From positions 1-64,000 of the forward strand of contig URKQ01000002.1 of NCBI GenBank assembly GCA_900548455.1: DNA of 64,000 nucleotides, read 5' to 3'. Source of the DNA: an uncultured Clostridium sp. (GTDB lineage: Bacteria; Bacillota; Clostridia; Clostridiales; Clostridiaceae). The position numbers and the translations under genes were made by a program. Under the pieces are notes generated by a model. The model was not told where the DNA came from and searched no databases. It saw nothing but the letters and a program-made list of their open reading frames with translations. Below are positions 1 through 9,097 of this stretch, piece after piece; position 1 is the first letter of the stretch, and each line of letters starts with the position of its first letter.

Positions 1-1262
1 AAAAAAATAAAATGCTTACAAGAATCTATGGAACAGCCTTTTCTAAAAAATCAGACCTAAAAGAACATCTTGTAAGACTAGAGGAAGCTGCCAAAAGAGA
101 TCATAGAAAACTTGGCAAAGAACTTGAATTATTTACTTTAATGGATGAAGGCCCTGGTTTCCCATTTTTCTTACCAAATGGAATGATTTTAAAAAATATA
201 TTAATTGATTATTGGAGAAAAATTCATCAAAGAGAAGGTTATCTTGAAATTTCCACTCCTATGATCTTGAATAGACAGTTATGGGAAACTTCTGGTCATT
301 GGGAACACTATCGAGAGAATATGTACACTACTGTAATTGATGAGGAAGATTATGCAATTAAACCTATGAATTGCCCTGGTGGAATGCTTGTATATAAATC
401 ACATCAACATTCATATAGAGAGCTTCCTCTAAAAATAGGTGAACTTGGTTTAGTTCATAGACATGAAAAATCTGGGGCACTTCATGGTTTGATGAGAGTT
501 CGTTGTTTTACACAAGATGACGCTCATATATTCATGATGGAAAGTCAGATAACTGAAGAAATTAAAAAAGTAATTAAATTAATAGATGAAGTTTACTGCA
601 AATTTGGTTTTAAGTATCATGTAGAATTATCTACAAAACCTAAAAATAGCATTGGAAGTGATGAAGATTGGAACCTTGCAACAAATGCTTTAGAAGATGC
701 TTTAAAACAAATGAATATAGATTATCTAATAAATGAAGGTGATGGTGCTTTTTATGGTCCGAAAATCGACTTTCATTTAGAAGACTCTATAGGTAGAACA
801 TGGCAGTGCGGAACAATTCAACTAGACTTCCAACTTCCTTTAAGATTTAATGCAGAATATGTTGGGCAAGATGGTGAAAAGCATAGACCTATTATGATTC
901 ATCGTGTTATATTTGGTTCAATTGAAAGATTTATAGGAATATTAATTGAACATTATGCTGGAAATTTCCCATTGTGGCTTGCACCTGTTCAAGTTAAAAT
1001 ATTATCTATATCTAGTAAATTTAATGATTACGCCCTTAATATCTCAAAGGTTCTTCGTGACAACGGTTTTAGATGTGAGGTAGATGCTCGTGATGAAAGA
1101 ATTGGATATAAAATAAGAGAATCTCAACTAAAAAAGATACCATATATGATCATTGTTGGTGAAAATGAAGTTACTAATGAACTTATTACAATAAGAAGCA
1201 GAGACCAAGGTGACTTAGGAACAATGGCTATACAGGATTTTATTCATAAACTCGAAGAGTAA
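1..1262 (+). CDS. thrS: Threonyl-tRNA synthetase, 3' part (5' end outside window)
   Basis: Charges tRNA-Thr with threonine in the cytoplasm. The reading frame is already open at base 3 and runs through the first ATG at 12, so the start lies outside the window; full ThrS is about 640 residues and the TGS and editing domains are missing here. Visible are the class II catalytic core with MNCPGG, the RVRCFTQDDAHIF segment (motif 2 region), zinc ligands Cys in NCPGG, His in SGALHGL and His in MIHRVIFGS, and motif 3 (GSIERF). The C-terminal anticodon-binding domain starts near LWLAPVQV. The gene faces the rest of the window and ends at a strong hairpin. The identification is secure; only the 5' extent is unknown. 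Confidence 0.95.
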   Translation, partial: KNKMLTRIYGTAFSKKSDLKEHLVRLEEAAKRDHRKLGKELELFTLMDEGPGFPFFLPNGMILKNILIDYWRKIHQREGYLEISTPMILNRQLWETSGHWEHYRENMYTTVIDEEDYAIKPMNCPGGMLVYKSHQHSYRELPLKIGELGLVHRHEKSGALHGLMRVRCFTQDDAHIFMMESQITEEIKKVIKLIDEVYCKFGFKYHVELSTKPKNSIGSDEDWNLATNALEDALKQMNIDYLINEGDGAFYGPKIDFHLEDSIGRTWQCGTIQLDFQLPLRFNAEYVGQDGEKHRPIMIHRVIFGSIERFIGILIEHYAGNFPLWLAPVQVKILSISSKFNDYALNISKVLRDNGFRCEVDARDERIGYKIRESQLKKIPYMIIVGENEVTNELITIRSRDQGDLGTMAIQDFIHKLEE

Positions 1263-1283
1263 CTTTTTTAGAAATTAAAAATT

Positions 1284-1320
1284 GGGGAAGTAGAATCATT
1301 TGCAAAAATTCTACTTCCCC
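1284..1320. terminator. Intrinsic terminator between thrS and the ABC importer operon
   Basis: A 13-bp perfect stem (GGGGAAGTAGAAT with ATTCTACTTCCCC) is followed by TTTAT on the plus strand. It lies between two convergent genes, so it ends thrS and may also serve the minus-strand ABC operon. Confidence 0.85.
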
Positions 1321-1355
1321 TTTATAGTAATATATTTGTATTGGGGTTAAATATA

Positions 1356-2120
1356 TTAACAGCTTATATCTGAGCAAGGTATAGTTATTTTAATACCTTT
1401 ATAGTCAATAACATCAAAGGACATTTCATAAACCTCTTGCAAACATTCTTTGGTCATTATTGACGAATCACCATATGCAAAAATTTTATTATCTTTTAAA
1501 AACATAAATTTATCACAATATCTCAGTGCTAAATTAATATCATGAATAACTACTGCTACTGCTATATTTTCATTTTTACATATATCTCTTATCTTTTTTA
1601 ATACGCCATATTGATTTTGAGGGTCTAAACTACTAGTTGGTTCATCTAGCAAAAGTAACTTTGGTTCTTGAGCCATGGCTCTAGCAAGCATAACCTTTTG
1701 CAATTCACCACCACTTAATTCATCTATAAACCTCATTTCATATCCATTCAATCCCATACTAGAAATTGCACGTCTTACTACAGCATGGTCCTCATCTGAA
1801 ACATCCCATTTAATATAGGGCTTTCTTCCAAGTAATACTGCGTCATATACAGTAAATCTACTTGCTTCATTCTTTTGAGCTACATATGCAATCTGCTTTG
1901 CAAGTTCAACTCTATCCATCTTCATAAGATTTTCACCATTTATATAAACAGTACCTTCTTGAGGTTGAAAAATTCTATTTAGACATTTAATCATAGTACT
2001 TTTTCCAGCACCATTATTCCCCAGTATAGCAATGCACATTCCTTGTTCTAGATCAAAGGAAATATCATTAAGTATTTTCTTATCTCCATATGAAAAGGAT
2101 AGGTTCTTTACTTCTATCAT
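1356..2120 (-). CDS. ABC transporter ATP-binding protein (FecE/BtuD type)
   Basis: Cytoplasmic ATPase of a FecCD/BtuCD-type importer for iron complexes, haem or corrinoids. Its 254 residues are usual for the family. Walker A GNNGAGKST is near residue 35, the signature ELSGGELQ near 135 and Walker B LLLLDEPTS near 155, followed by a switch histidine (VIHDINLAL). The start overlaps the permease stop by 4 bp, so the two are translationally coupled. It is the last gene of an operon that begins with a methyltransferase at 5.7 kb. The substrate cannot be read from the sequence; the FmdE-like neighbour makes a metal complex or metal cofactor plausible. Confidence 0.9.
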   Translation of the reverse strand: MIEVKNLSFSYGDKKILNDISFDLEQGMCIAILGNNGAGKSTMIKCLNRIFQPQEGTVYINGENLMKMDRVELAKQIAYVAQKNEASRFTVYDAVLLGRKPYIKWDVSDEDHAVVRRAISSMGLNGYEMRFIDELSGGELQKVMLARAMAQEPKLLLLDEPTSSLDPQNQYGVLKKIRDICKNENIAVAVVIHDINLALRYCDKFMFLKDNKIFAYGDSSIMTKECLQEVYEMSFDVIDYKGIKITIPCSDISC

Positions 2121-3199
2121 TTTGTGCCAACTCCTTTAAATAGTAGATATAAAAACATAGGTGCTCCCAAGAAGGAAGTAATAGCTCCTATAGGTAAAAT
2201 AACCGGAGCAACTATCATTCTTCCAAAGGTATCACTTATTAATAATAAAAGAGCTCCTGTAACTGCAGATGCTGGTAATAAATATCTATGGTCACTTCCA
2301 ATAAATTTCCTGATAATATGTGGAGCTATAAGTCCTACAAAGCTAATAATTCCAACAAAGGCAACAGCAATTGATGCAGCAAAGGACGCTACTATCATAT
2401 TACTTATCATTACCTTATCTACATTTACACCAAGACTTTTAGCTGTATTCATTCCACTTTCCATGGCATTGTAGTTCCACCTATTACAAATAAAAAATAT
2501 AAATGTCCCTAATGTAGTTGCCGCCAATATACCTATTTCAGTCCAACTTGTTCTTCCTAAATCTCCAAAGGACCAAAATACAACTGCTGAAACTTGAACA
2601 TCATCTGCAAAGTATTGAACTAAGGTTGTACCACCACTAAATAATGCACTTAATGCAACACCAGCTAAAACCATTGCACTGGGCCCCATGGCTTTAAATC
2701 TAGAAAGAATCATTATTACGCTGGCGGATAATATTCCTCCTATAAATGCACAAATTACTACTACTGTTGGATTATATATAGTAATTGCATTAGCCGCAGA
2801 AACAGATCCTTGAACCCCTGCCCCTAAACAGATTATTCCAACGGTGGCTCCAAAGGATGCTCCCTGCGATACGCCTAAGGTTGATGCTGATGCCAAAGGG
2901 TTTCTTAATATACTTTGCATAACACAACCTGCCATTGCAAGAAGTGTCCCAACTAAAATAGATGTAACTATCCTTGGCATCCTTATTCTAAAAACTATGG
3001 AATTCTCTTTCATACTTCCTTTCCCTAGAAAACAATTAAATACATCTTTTAATCCAAGTCCAGATGATCCCGCACATATTGCATATAGTGATACAATTAT
3101 ACACATTACAAAAAGAATAAATATAACCATTTTCTTTCTTTGAATGTACCTATTATATTCTATATTTTTATCAATCAACTTTTCTCCAGTATTCACCAT
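2117..3199 (-). CDS. FecCD-family ABC transporter permease
   Basis: Integral membrane permease of the BtuC/FecCD/FhuB family, 360 residues, with about nine to ten hydrophobic segments. Family hallmarks are RMPRIVTSILVGTLLAMAG near residue 80, the NPLASASTLGVSQGASFGA region near 115 and the coupling segment FVGLIAPHIIRKFIGSDHR near 290. It forms the channel used by the adjacent ATPase and is fed by the binding lipoprotein upstream. Its start codon overlaps the stop of the lipoprotein gene (TAATG). Known family members carry siderophores, haem or vitamin B12; which applies here is open. Confidence 0.92.
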   Translation of the reverse strand: MVNTGEKLIDKNIEYNRYIQRKKMVIFILFVMCIIVSLYAICAGSSGLGLKDVFNCFLGKGSMKENSIVFRIRMPRIVTSILVGTLLAMAGCVMQSILRNPLASASTLGVSQGASFGATVGIICLGAGVQGSVSAANAITIYNPTVVVICAFIGGILSASVIMILSRFKAMGPSAMVLAGVALSALFSGGTTLVQYFADDVQVSAVVFWSFGDLGRTSWTEIGILAATTLGTFIFFICNRWNYNAMESGMNTAKSLGVNVDKVMISNMIVASFAASIAVAFVGIISFVGLIAPHIIRKFIGSDHRYLLPASAVTGALLLLISDTFGRMIVAPVILPIGAITSFLGAPMFLYLLFKGVGTK

Positions 3200-4344
3200 T
3201 ACTCTTCACCTAACTTAAGTTGTCTCCATCCAAGGCCACCTTCTACAAGGGATTCATAATATCCTTCAGCTTCTTCTCCTAAAAGAGTTTTGTAAACTTT
3301 TTTTGCTGTGTCTTCAATTTCAACGTCCTTGAATTTATCTGGGAATATAATCTTTCCTGCATAATAAGCATCTACAACTGCTGTTTCAACATTAGTTGTA
3401 TACCAATTATATGCAACTTGTGTATATACCTTACCTTCTTTAACTGCCTTTAATGAATTATAGAAATTAGCATTAGTTGCATAATCATCATTTACAAGTT
3501 TCATATTATTAGGATCTAAGAAAATATAATCTGGATCCCATGTAGCAATTTGTTCAAGGTCAATTATTTTTCCTCCAACCTTATCACTAAGTTCATCTGC
3601 CACATTTTTAGCTCCTATAGCTGTAAATGGAGGAAACTGTGTGTATGTTCCTTCTATTCCATGACCACCTTTAAATGAGCAAGCTCCAGTGTATACACTT
3701 GGTTTTTCCTCTTCTTTAATATTAGCTGTTCTTTCTGTTAAATCCAATTTCCATTCTTTAAGTGAATTTACAACTTCATTACAACGCTCTTCACGATTAA
3801 GAATTTTTCCTATTAAATCCATAGATTCATATAACTTTTCATCAAACATACCGCTATCATAAGTAATTACAACAACAGGAATTCCTGTCTTACTTTGAAG
3901 GTCATTTGCTAAATCTTCTGGATACGCAGCAAATATTATATCTGGATTTAAATTTAATATCTCCTCTTCATATGCTTCATAACTACCTGAACCACCTTTA
4001 CCTACTATAGGTAAGTCCTTAAATTTATCAAAATAAACATAATTATAGCATTTAGCTAACGCTTCTTTATGTTCTCCTTCTTCAACTCCAACAACTAAAT
4101 CTTGAGCCCCAGCATAACATATCATTCTAAGTCCACCTGCTCCTAATGCAAGAATGCTTTTAGCACCTGTTGGAACTTCAACTTCTCTTCCAAGTAAATC
4201 TGATACCACCATAGTTTTTGGTGTTTCAACTACTGAATCTTTATTTTCTTCTTTTCCTGATGCTGAACCTTTAGAACTACCACATGCTGTAAAAACAAGC
4301 ATCATAGAAATTACCATGGCTATTACTTTAAACTTTTTCCTCAT
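3199..4344 (-). CDS. ABC transporter substrate-binding lipoprotein (Fe/B12 type)
   Basis: Extracellular binding lipoprotein of 381 residues. The N-terminus has a signal peptide with lipobox VFTAC, so Cys21 is the likely lipidated residue. The body has the PBP-III fold pattern: LLGREVEVPTGAKSILALGA, then NLNPDIIFAAYPED and a C-terminal half containing LEQIATWDPDYIFLDPNN, typical of BtuF/FepB-like proteins. It delivers ligand to the permease and ATPase encoded directly downstream. A spacer of about 60 bp separates it from the FmdE-like gene. Ligand unknown. Confidence 0.9.
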   Translation of the reverse strand: MRKKFKVIAMVISMMLVFTACGSSKGSASGKEENKDSVVETPKTMVVSDLLGREVEVPTGAKSILALGAGGLRMICYAGAQDLVVGVEEGEHKEALAKCYNYVYFDKFKDLPIVGKGGSGSYEAYEEEILNLNPDIIFAAYPEDLANDLQSKTGIPVVVITYDSGMFDEKLYESMDLIGKILNREERCNEVVNSLKEWKLDLTERTANIKEEEKPSVYTGACSFKGGHGIEGTYTQFPPFTAIGAKNVADELSDKVGGKIIDLEQIATWDPDYIFLDPNNMKLVNDDYATNANFYNSLKAVKEGKVYTQVAYNWYTTNVETAVVDAYYAGKIIFPDKFKDVEIEDTAKKVYKTLLGEEAEGYYESLVEGGLGWRQLKLGEE

Positions 4345-4401
4345 TATAATCTAACTCCCCTTATGTAATTTACTTTAAGCAGTAACTTTATTTTTTCTTA
4401 T

Positions 4402-4926
4402 TTACCAACCTCTTTTATATTCTTTAAAACAATCTAGACATACTCTCTTTCCATCCATTAAACGTACTTTGTGCTCTGGAGCCCCTTCTCCACAGATTTC
4501 ACACTTAATGGTTGAAAATAATCTTGCTTTTTCTGGAACATCAAACTTCGGTTCTCCTGTCACAAAAATATCTTCAAAAGGTGCATTTAAAATAAATTCT
4601 TGTCTTTCTTCACGACTCATATCTTTTGAAGCAGGTTTTAAATAAAATCTAACTTTCCTTCCAGTCTTTCTGTCAAAGAAACTAAAGGCCATTTTACCTG
4701 TTCCTCTATAAATTAAGTTACCTTTTCCAATTGTACAGCTTAAAATTCTTTGTATTGCATCTACGCAACAAGCATCGTTTTCTGTAACACAAACTAACTC
4801 TTCATCACTGCTTGAGCTAATTTCAAATAACTTAACTACCTCCATAGCAACTCTATAACCTATAGCTAGTCCTGGACATGCATGTCCATGAAATTCTACA
4901 CTTTTATCCCACATCTCTTTATTCAT
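4402..4926 (-). CDS. FmdE family protein with C-terminal zinc ribbon
   Basis: A 174-residue protein of the FmdE family, named from an archaeal molybdenum formylmethanofuran dehydrogenase operon; its biochemical role is not established. The N-terminus shows the family motif FHGHACPGLAIGYR (residues 13-26), followed by conserved cysteines (ENDACCVDAIQ) and GKGNLIYRGTGKMAFSF. The C-terminus has two CxxC pairs (CEICGEG and CLDCFKEY), a zinc ribbon. It lies 12 bp after the methyltransferase and before the ABC importer genes. In clostridia FmdE genes often sit next to FecCD-type importers, so a part in metal or metal-cofactor handling is inferred. Confidence 0.85.
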   Translation of the reverse strand: MNKEMWDKSVEFHGHACPGLAIGYRVAMEVVKLFEISSSSDEELVCVTENDACCVDAIQRILSCTIGKGNLIYRGTGKMAFSFFDRKTGRKVRFYLKPASKDMSREERQEFILNAPFEDIFVTGEPKFDVPEKARLFSTIKCEICGEGAPEHKVRLMDGKRVCLDCFKEYKRGW

Positions 4927-4938
4927 TTCCTATTCCCC

Positions 4939-5718
4939 CTATCTATTTTCCTGCCAATAAATTGTACATTTTATAGCATTAGTAACTTCAGTAACTTGTC
5001 CATTTACCTCAATTGATTTAAGATATTTTTCTATAGATTGTTTTTCTAATTTTGTTAGTTCTTTTTTTGTAGACATCCTCTTTATATATGTATTTAATGA
5101 TTGCTCCACAGGCAATGTATTTTCCCAGTTTTCTTTTTCATAAACTATTTCTGGAGTTATTCCCTCTGTCCATAACATTTTAAGTAATTGAAGTATTTCT
5201 TCTTCTCCATAGCCAGATACTACATTTCCACATATTTTGTTTACTTCATCATTTATAGTATTTTTTCTATACACAGATTTTGTAATTACACACCATTTCT
5301 TCGATGCTTTTCTTATTTTTTCTATGCTCTCCATATCTTTTACAGCTGGAGTCATATGTGCAAAAACCAAATGGAACTTATTTTCCCAGCCCATATCTTC
5401 TATGTTAATCTCTTGCCAAGAGATACATTGAAATTCTACATTATCTATACTTTCTAAAGCTTTTCTTTTATTTCCATAGGAAATCATATTGGGTGATATA
5501 TCTGTGCCTATAACTTCTTTAACATAAGGTGCACATCCAAAAGAATATTTTCCAGCACCACATCCAACATCTAAAACCTTTTCATTAGAATCTAAAATTC
5601 CTTGATTTTTTAGCAGTGCCATAAATTTATTATTTTCACAGGTTGGAATCTCATAATCATAAAATCTTTCGGCCATAACATCCCAAAATTCCTTTACCTT
5701 GTCTAATTCTGCCTTCAA
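4939..5718 (-). CDS. SAM-dependent methyltransferase, TTG start
   Basis: Class I methyltransferase of about 259 residues, first gene of the FmdE/ABC-importer operon. Motif I is VLDVGCGAGKYSFG, with an acidic residue after the next strand (EVIGTDISPNM) and a later segment FHLVFAHMTPAV. The frame is open to 5760, but the codons just inside would read KGGKE because they are the ribosome site AAAGGAGGG. The TTG at 5718, seven bases after GGAGGG, is therefore taken as the start. The acceptor substrate is unknown; the context suggests modification of a metal-binding small molecule or cofactor imported by the ABC system. Confidence 0.82.
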   Translation of the reverse strand: MKAELDKVKEFWDVMAERFYDYEIPTCENNKFMALLKNQGILDSNEKVLDVGCGAGKYSFGCAPYVKEVIGTDISPNMISYGNKRKALESIDNVEFQCISWQEINIEDMGWENKFHLVFAHMTPAVKDMESIEKIRKASKKWCVITKSVYRKNTINDEVNKICGNVVSGYGEEEILQLLKMLWTEGITPEIVYEKENWENTLPVEQSLNTYIKRMSTKKELTKLEKQSIEKYLKSIEVNGQVTEVTNAIKCTIYWQENR

Positions 5719-5761
5719 CTCTTTCCCTCCTTTCAGTATTTTAAGCAAAACAAAAGCCACG

Positions 5762-5887
5762 AAAACAGGACTATCTTTTTCTATAGATAATCTCTGCCTT
5801 CATGGCATTTTTTTCACAAATATATCAGTGGATTTACCACTTTTTTTAGACATTTAAAAAATTATTAACAGACTTCGTGCCTGTCTT
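5762..5887 (-). promoter_or_regulatory. Candidate structured leader RNA (riboswitch-like) of the methyltransferase/FmdE/ABC operon
   Basis: On the minus strand AAGACAGG (5887-5880) can pair with CCTGTTTT (5769-5762), closing a junction. Inside are a long arm closed by CACGAA with TTTGTG and capped by the hairpin AGTGG/CCACT, a short hairpin TGCC/GGCA, and an eight-pair hairpin GATTATCT/AGATAGTC that abuts the closing stem. The fold ends about 35 bases before the ribosome site. I compared it from memory with the NiCo, Moco, cobalamin and Mn riboswitches and found no convincing match. The pairing is seen; ligand sensing is inference. Confidence 0.45.
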
Positions 5888-5923
5888 AGTTCTTCTTTAT
5901 AATAACAACATTTACATACAAAG

Positions 5924-7000
5924 TCAATAATGTAAATTATCATTACTTATCCATCCAACTATACCATTGTTTTTTACTAAGGTTCTATCTTTACATTTCT
6001 CAATAATTGAAACAATTTCACCAGCCTTAGCTTCTATGAAATAATCTGTACAATCGTAACAATGAATACCATCTTTTCCTTTAAAAATTATATCATTTTT
6101 AATTAACAATTTATGCTTTGATGATAGGTGTCTACAAAGACTAAACTCTTCACCCTCTTCAATTATTTCAATTAAATTATCACTCCATGAAATTTGGATA
6201 GTATCTTTATTTTCATGTTGAGCTATTTTAACTTCTTCTTTATGAAAATCATCTACATACTCAAAACTAAAATCATCATTATCTATAATCAATGAATTTA
6301 GCTGACCTTCAGTCTTTATAGTATTACCACCATCTATACTAATAATCTTTTGATTCTCATTTATGATTGGATTACAGCACGCTTTATCTTTTCCATAATT
6401 AGCAGTAGGCCAATGCCCCACTATAACATACTTATGAAATACCAATCCCTCCTCCATAAATGCATCCCTTTTAACAACTTCTTTAACTTCATTTTTCTCT
6501 AGTTCCTCAAATGTAATTCCTGCATGAGCAAATATGTAATTATCCGTTTCTATAATATGTGGTAATTTCATTAACCAATTTAATTCTGTACTAAAATTAC
6601 TTCTTAATTGCTTTTTAATATATTGGATATCTGATTTTTCATCAATTTCAAGGAAGATTTCCTTACACATATCATTTAGTATGCTATTTTTTCTAAATAA
6701 CATATACTTTAATAAACTTTTATCCTCTACTTCACTATTTATATCTTCCCATAATGTATCGCAGTTTCCCATAACTGTATAAACTTCTCTTTCCTTTGAT
6801 AACTGCATTATATATCTTAAGGTATTTAAACTTTCTTCTCCTTTTTCAATTAAATCCCCAACTAAAAATAACACATCCTTTTCACTATAAGAAATCTTTG
6901 ATAATAATTTTTTAAAAAGGCTCAAACTACCGTGTATATCGCTTATAGCAATAATTCTTTTTCCATTGTGTACCGTAACTTTTTTAACTACTGCTTTCAT
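5924..7000 (-). CDS. Calcineurin-like metallophosphatase with C-terminal SH3-like domain
   Basis: A 358-residue cytoplasmic metallophosphoesterase of the PPP-like (PrpE/ApaH-type) group. Metal-binding motifs are SDIHGS near residue 20, VGDLIEKGE near 48, MGNCD near 78 (Cys where many relatives have His), FAHAGI near 190 and VGHWPT near 225. The last 60 residues (AGEIVSIIEKCKDRTLVKN then GIVGWI) resemble an SH3-like domain. The start was moved to the ATG at 7000, eight bases after GGGGG. It lies 15 bp after the histidine kinase gene and is probably co-transcribed with that two-component system. The substrate (phosphoprotein or small phosphoester) is not evident. Confidence 0.82.
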   Translation of the reverse strand: MKAVVKKVTVHNGKRIIAISDIHGSLSLFKKLLSKISYSEKDVLFLVGDLIEKGEESLNTLRYIMQLSKEREVYTVMGNCDTLWEDINSEVEDKSLLKYMLFRKNSILNDMCKEIFLEIDEKSDIQYIKKQLRSNFSTELNWLMKLPHIIETDNYIFAHAGITFEELEKNEVKEVVKRDAFMEEGLVFHKYVIVGHWPTANYGKDKACCNPIINENQKIISIDGGNTIKTEGQLNSLIIDNDDFSFEYVDDFHKEEVKIAQHENKDTIQISWSDNLIEIIEEGEEFSLCRHLSSKHKLLIKNDIIFKGKDGIHCYDCTDYFIEAKAGEIVSIIEKCKDRTLVKNNGIVGWISNDNLHY

Positions 7001-7015
7001 ACTAACATCCCCCAA

Positions 7016-8425
7016 TTACATATTTTGAACAATTCTACATGTGACTTTTGCTCCACCTAACTCTTCTGAATTGGAAAGCAATAATTGTCCTCCTTGTTTT
7101 TTAAGTAAAGTGCTTGCAATATAAAGTCCCATTCCATAATGATTCTTTACGCTTCTACTCTTATCTCCCTGATAAAACTCTTTAGTTGCCTTTACAAGTT
7201 CCTCTTTATTAAACCCTTTGCCAGAATCCTCTATAACAAAAAAGAGTTGTTCTTCTTCAAAGTAAGTTGTAAATCGTATTATCTTCTCCCTTGGACAGTA
7301 GAATACTGCATTAGAAATAATATTATTCAACGCTCTTTTTAAGGACATTTCATCTATATAAAAAAACTCTGGTATTGTTTCCTCATTGATCTTATTCATA
7401 TAAAATGTAATCTTTTTAGAATTACATAGTGTATTAACTTCATTTTTAATATTATTCAAAAATTCATTTAAGTTAAGTTTCTCCTTTTTTACTATAGCTG
7501 TGATTTTTTCTGATTGATTCATTTCAATCAACCGTCCAATATAAAATTCAATTTCATTAACTTCATGTAAAATATTTTCATTTAACTTTTTATCTTCTTT
7601 TGATAGTTTCGATTCACTAAGCAATTCCGCATTGCCACAGATTATTGTTAGTGGAGTTTTTATATCATGTGCTAATGCATTAATTTGACTTTTTCTTTCT
7701 TCTTCTAATTTCCATTGACTAGTTAGCGAAGTTGCCAACTCTCTTTTCAGTGCATCAATTGATTTAAGCACCTCATTGAAATCAGACACCTTTGTATATT
7801 GAACCTGAAAATCTAAATTTTTCTCTTTTATTTGCATTGTTGCATCTTCTAAAATTGATAATTCTTTTCTCATTTTTTTTTGAAAACGCCTTGAAATTGC
7901 AATCATAGCTACCACTATTGATAATATATATATAAGAAGTGCAAATAACTCTGTATTAGGCAGATATTTTCGTAATATGGCATTTTCAAATTGCATTGAC
8001 ATGCTATACCTAACAACACAATAACCACTTTCTCTATCAATTCTTCGATAATAAATATTTCCTAAAGCTATCCTACTTCCATATTCAACTTTATCTTTTA
8101 ATTTCAATGCTTCCTTCTTTGAAACATTACTTTCAACTATATCTCCACTTTGTGTAAATACTACATAATCACATTCATCAGGTATATAATTCTTTACAAT
8201 TTTCTCGCTTGAAATAAACTCTTCACTTTCTTTTACCTTTTCATCTAGGTAATTAGCTGGGCGAAATGCATCTAAAAAAGCACCGGCTAAAAAAATAGAA
8301 AAATAAACTGTAGTAATCACTATTACAACTACGCCAAAAATCATCATATAAGCTACAAACATCTTGGATAGACTTTTTTCTCTTTTCCTTTTTAATATAT
8401 TTCTTTTCTTGTCTATCCCTTCCAT
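7016..8425 (-). CDS. Sensor histidine kinase (LanK/CprK-like)
   Basis: Membrane sensor kinase of 469 residues. TM1 is at about 23-50, a 110-residue external domain follows, and TM2 is at about 160-178. The phospho-acceptor is His253 in ALAHDIKTPLT, with N-box NIISNAVFYCP and G-boxes EDSGKGF and GMGLYIAS. The gene overlaps the response regulator by 13 bp. A LanFEG-type transporter lies just upstream beyond a MITE-like insert, so the pair probably senses cationic or lantibiotic peptides, as CprRK does for CprABC in Clostridioides. The ligand is inference; the kinase identity is clear. Confidence 0.9.
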   Translation of the reverse strand: MEGIDKKRNILKRKREKSLSKMFVAYMMIFGVVVIVITTVYFSIFLAGAFLDAFRPANYLDEKVKESEEFISSEKIVKNYIPDECDYVVFTQSGDIVESNVSKKEALKLKDKVEYGSRIALGNIYYRRIDRESGYCVVRYSMSMQFENAILRKYLPNTELFALLIYILSIVVAMIAISRRFQKKMRKELSILEDATMQIKEKNLDFQVQYTKVSDFNEVLKSIDALKRELATSLTSQWKLEEERKSQINALAHDIKTPLTIICGNAELLSESKLSKEDKKLNENILHEVNEIEFYIGRLIEMNQSEKITAIVKKEKLNLNEFLNNIKNEVNTLCNSKKITFYMNKINEETIPEFFYIDEMSLKRALNNIISNAVFYCPREKIIRFTTYFEEEQLFFVIEDSGKGFNKEELVKATKEFYQGDKSRSVKNHYGMGLYIASTLLKKQGGQLLLSNSEELGGAKVTCRIVQNM

Positions 8426-9075
8426 TTATACCCTACTCCCCATACTGTTTCAATAGGACTTAACCCTACACAACTTAATTTGTTACGTATATTCTTAATA
8501 TGTTCCACAATGGCTGGGGTATCACTCTCTGAAGCAAATCCATATATTTTCTCTAAAATTTGCTCTTTTGAAAATACTTGCCCATGATTTAATGCAAGAT
8601 ATTCACAAATATCATACTCACTCTTTGTAAAATTAAGTGGTTTATTTTTAAAATACATTTCTTTTGCCGTCATATCAAAACGACATTCTGAAACAGAAAA
8701 TGCATTTTGTTTTTCTCTATACTCTCTACGTAGATGTGCATCGACTCTAGCTCTTAATTCTCCAATTCGAAAAGGTTTTGTAATATAGTCATCTGCACCT
8801 ACCCTAAGCCCTTCAATAATATCTTCTTCCATAGTTTTTGCTGTAAGAAATAAAATTGGACAATCAACTAATGTTCTAATTCGCTTACATAACGTGATCC
8901 CATCTATTCCTGGCATCATAATATCCAAGATTATCAATTCAAACTGTCGAAACTGATTGTCCTTTAGATTATCAGGATTTGATATCTTTGTTACAACATG
9001 TCCTTCTCTTTCTAATGCATTCTTAATGATTTCTAATATGCCTTCTTCATCATCCACTGCTAATATATTAGCCAT
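8413..9075 (-). CDS. OmpR-family response regulator
   Basis: DNA-binding response regulator of 220 residues, partner of the overlapping kinase. The receiver domain has the acidic pair VDDEEG at residues 7-12, phospho-acceptor Asp51 in LIILDIMMPG, FLTAKT (conserved Thr) and the Lys in ITKPFRIGEL. The C-terminal winged helix follows from about residue 125, with IRNKL and TVWGVGYKWKG at the end. Its likely target is the LanFEG transporter operon upstream. The region before its ribosome site is occupied by a MITE-like element starting 23 bp upstream of the start codon, so its original promoter may have been displaced. Confidence 0.92.
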   Translation of the reverse strand: MANILAVDDEEGILEIIKNALEREGHVVTKISNPDNLKDNQFRQFELIILDIMMPGIDGITLCKRIRTLVDCPILFLTAKTMEEDIIEGLRVGADDYITKPFRIGELRARVDAHLRREYREKQNAFSVSECRFDMTAKEMYFKNKPLNFTKSEYDICEYLALNHGQVFSKEQILEKIYGFASESDTPAIVEHIKNIRNKLSCVGLSPIETVWGVGYKWKG

Positions 9076-9097
9076 TTCTTACCTCCATACTATTTTA

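Noticed and set aside
4939..5760. Methyltransferase start at 5760
   Set aside because: The added N-terminal codons encode the ribosome site (AAAGGAGGG) and overlap the structured leader; TTG at 5718 fits better.
5762..5887. NiCo, Moco, cobalamin or manganese riboswitch
   Set aside because: Short resemblances (ACAGGCA, GGCAGAG) exist, but the conserved junction bases of those classes as I remember them are not in place, so the element is reported only as an unnamed candidate.
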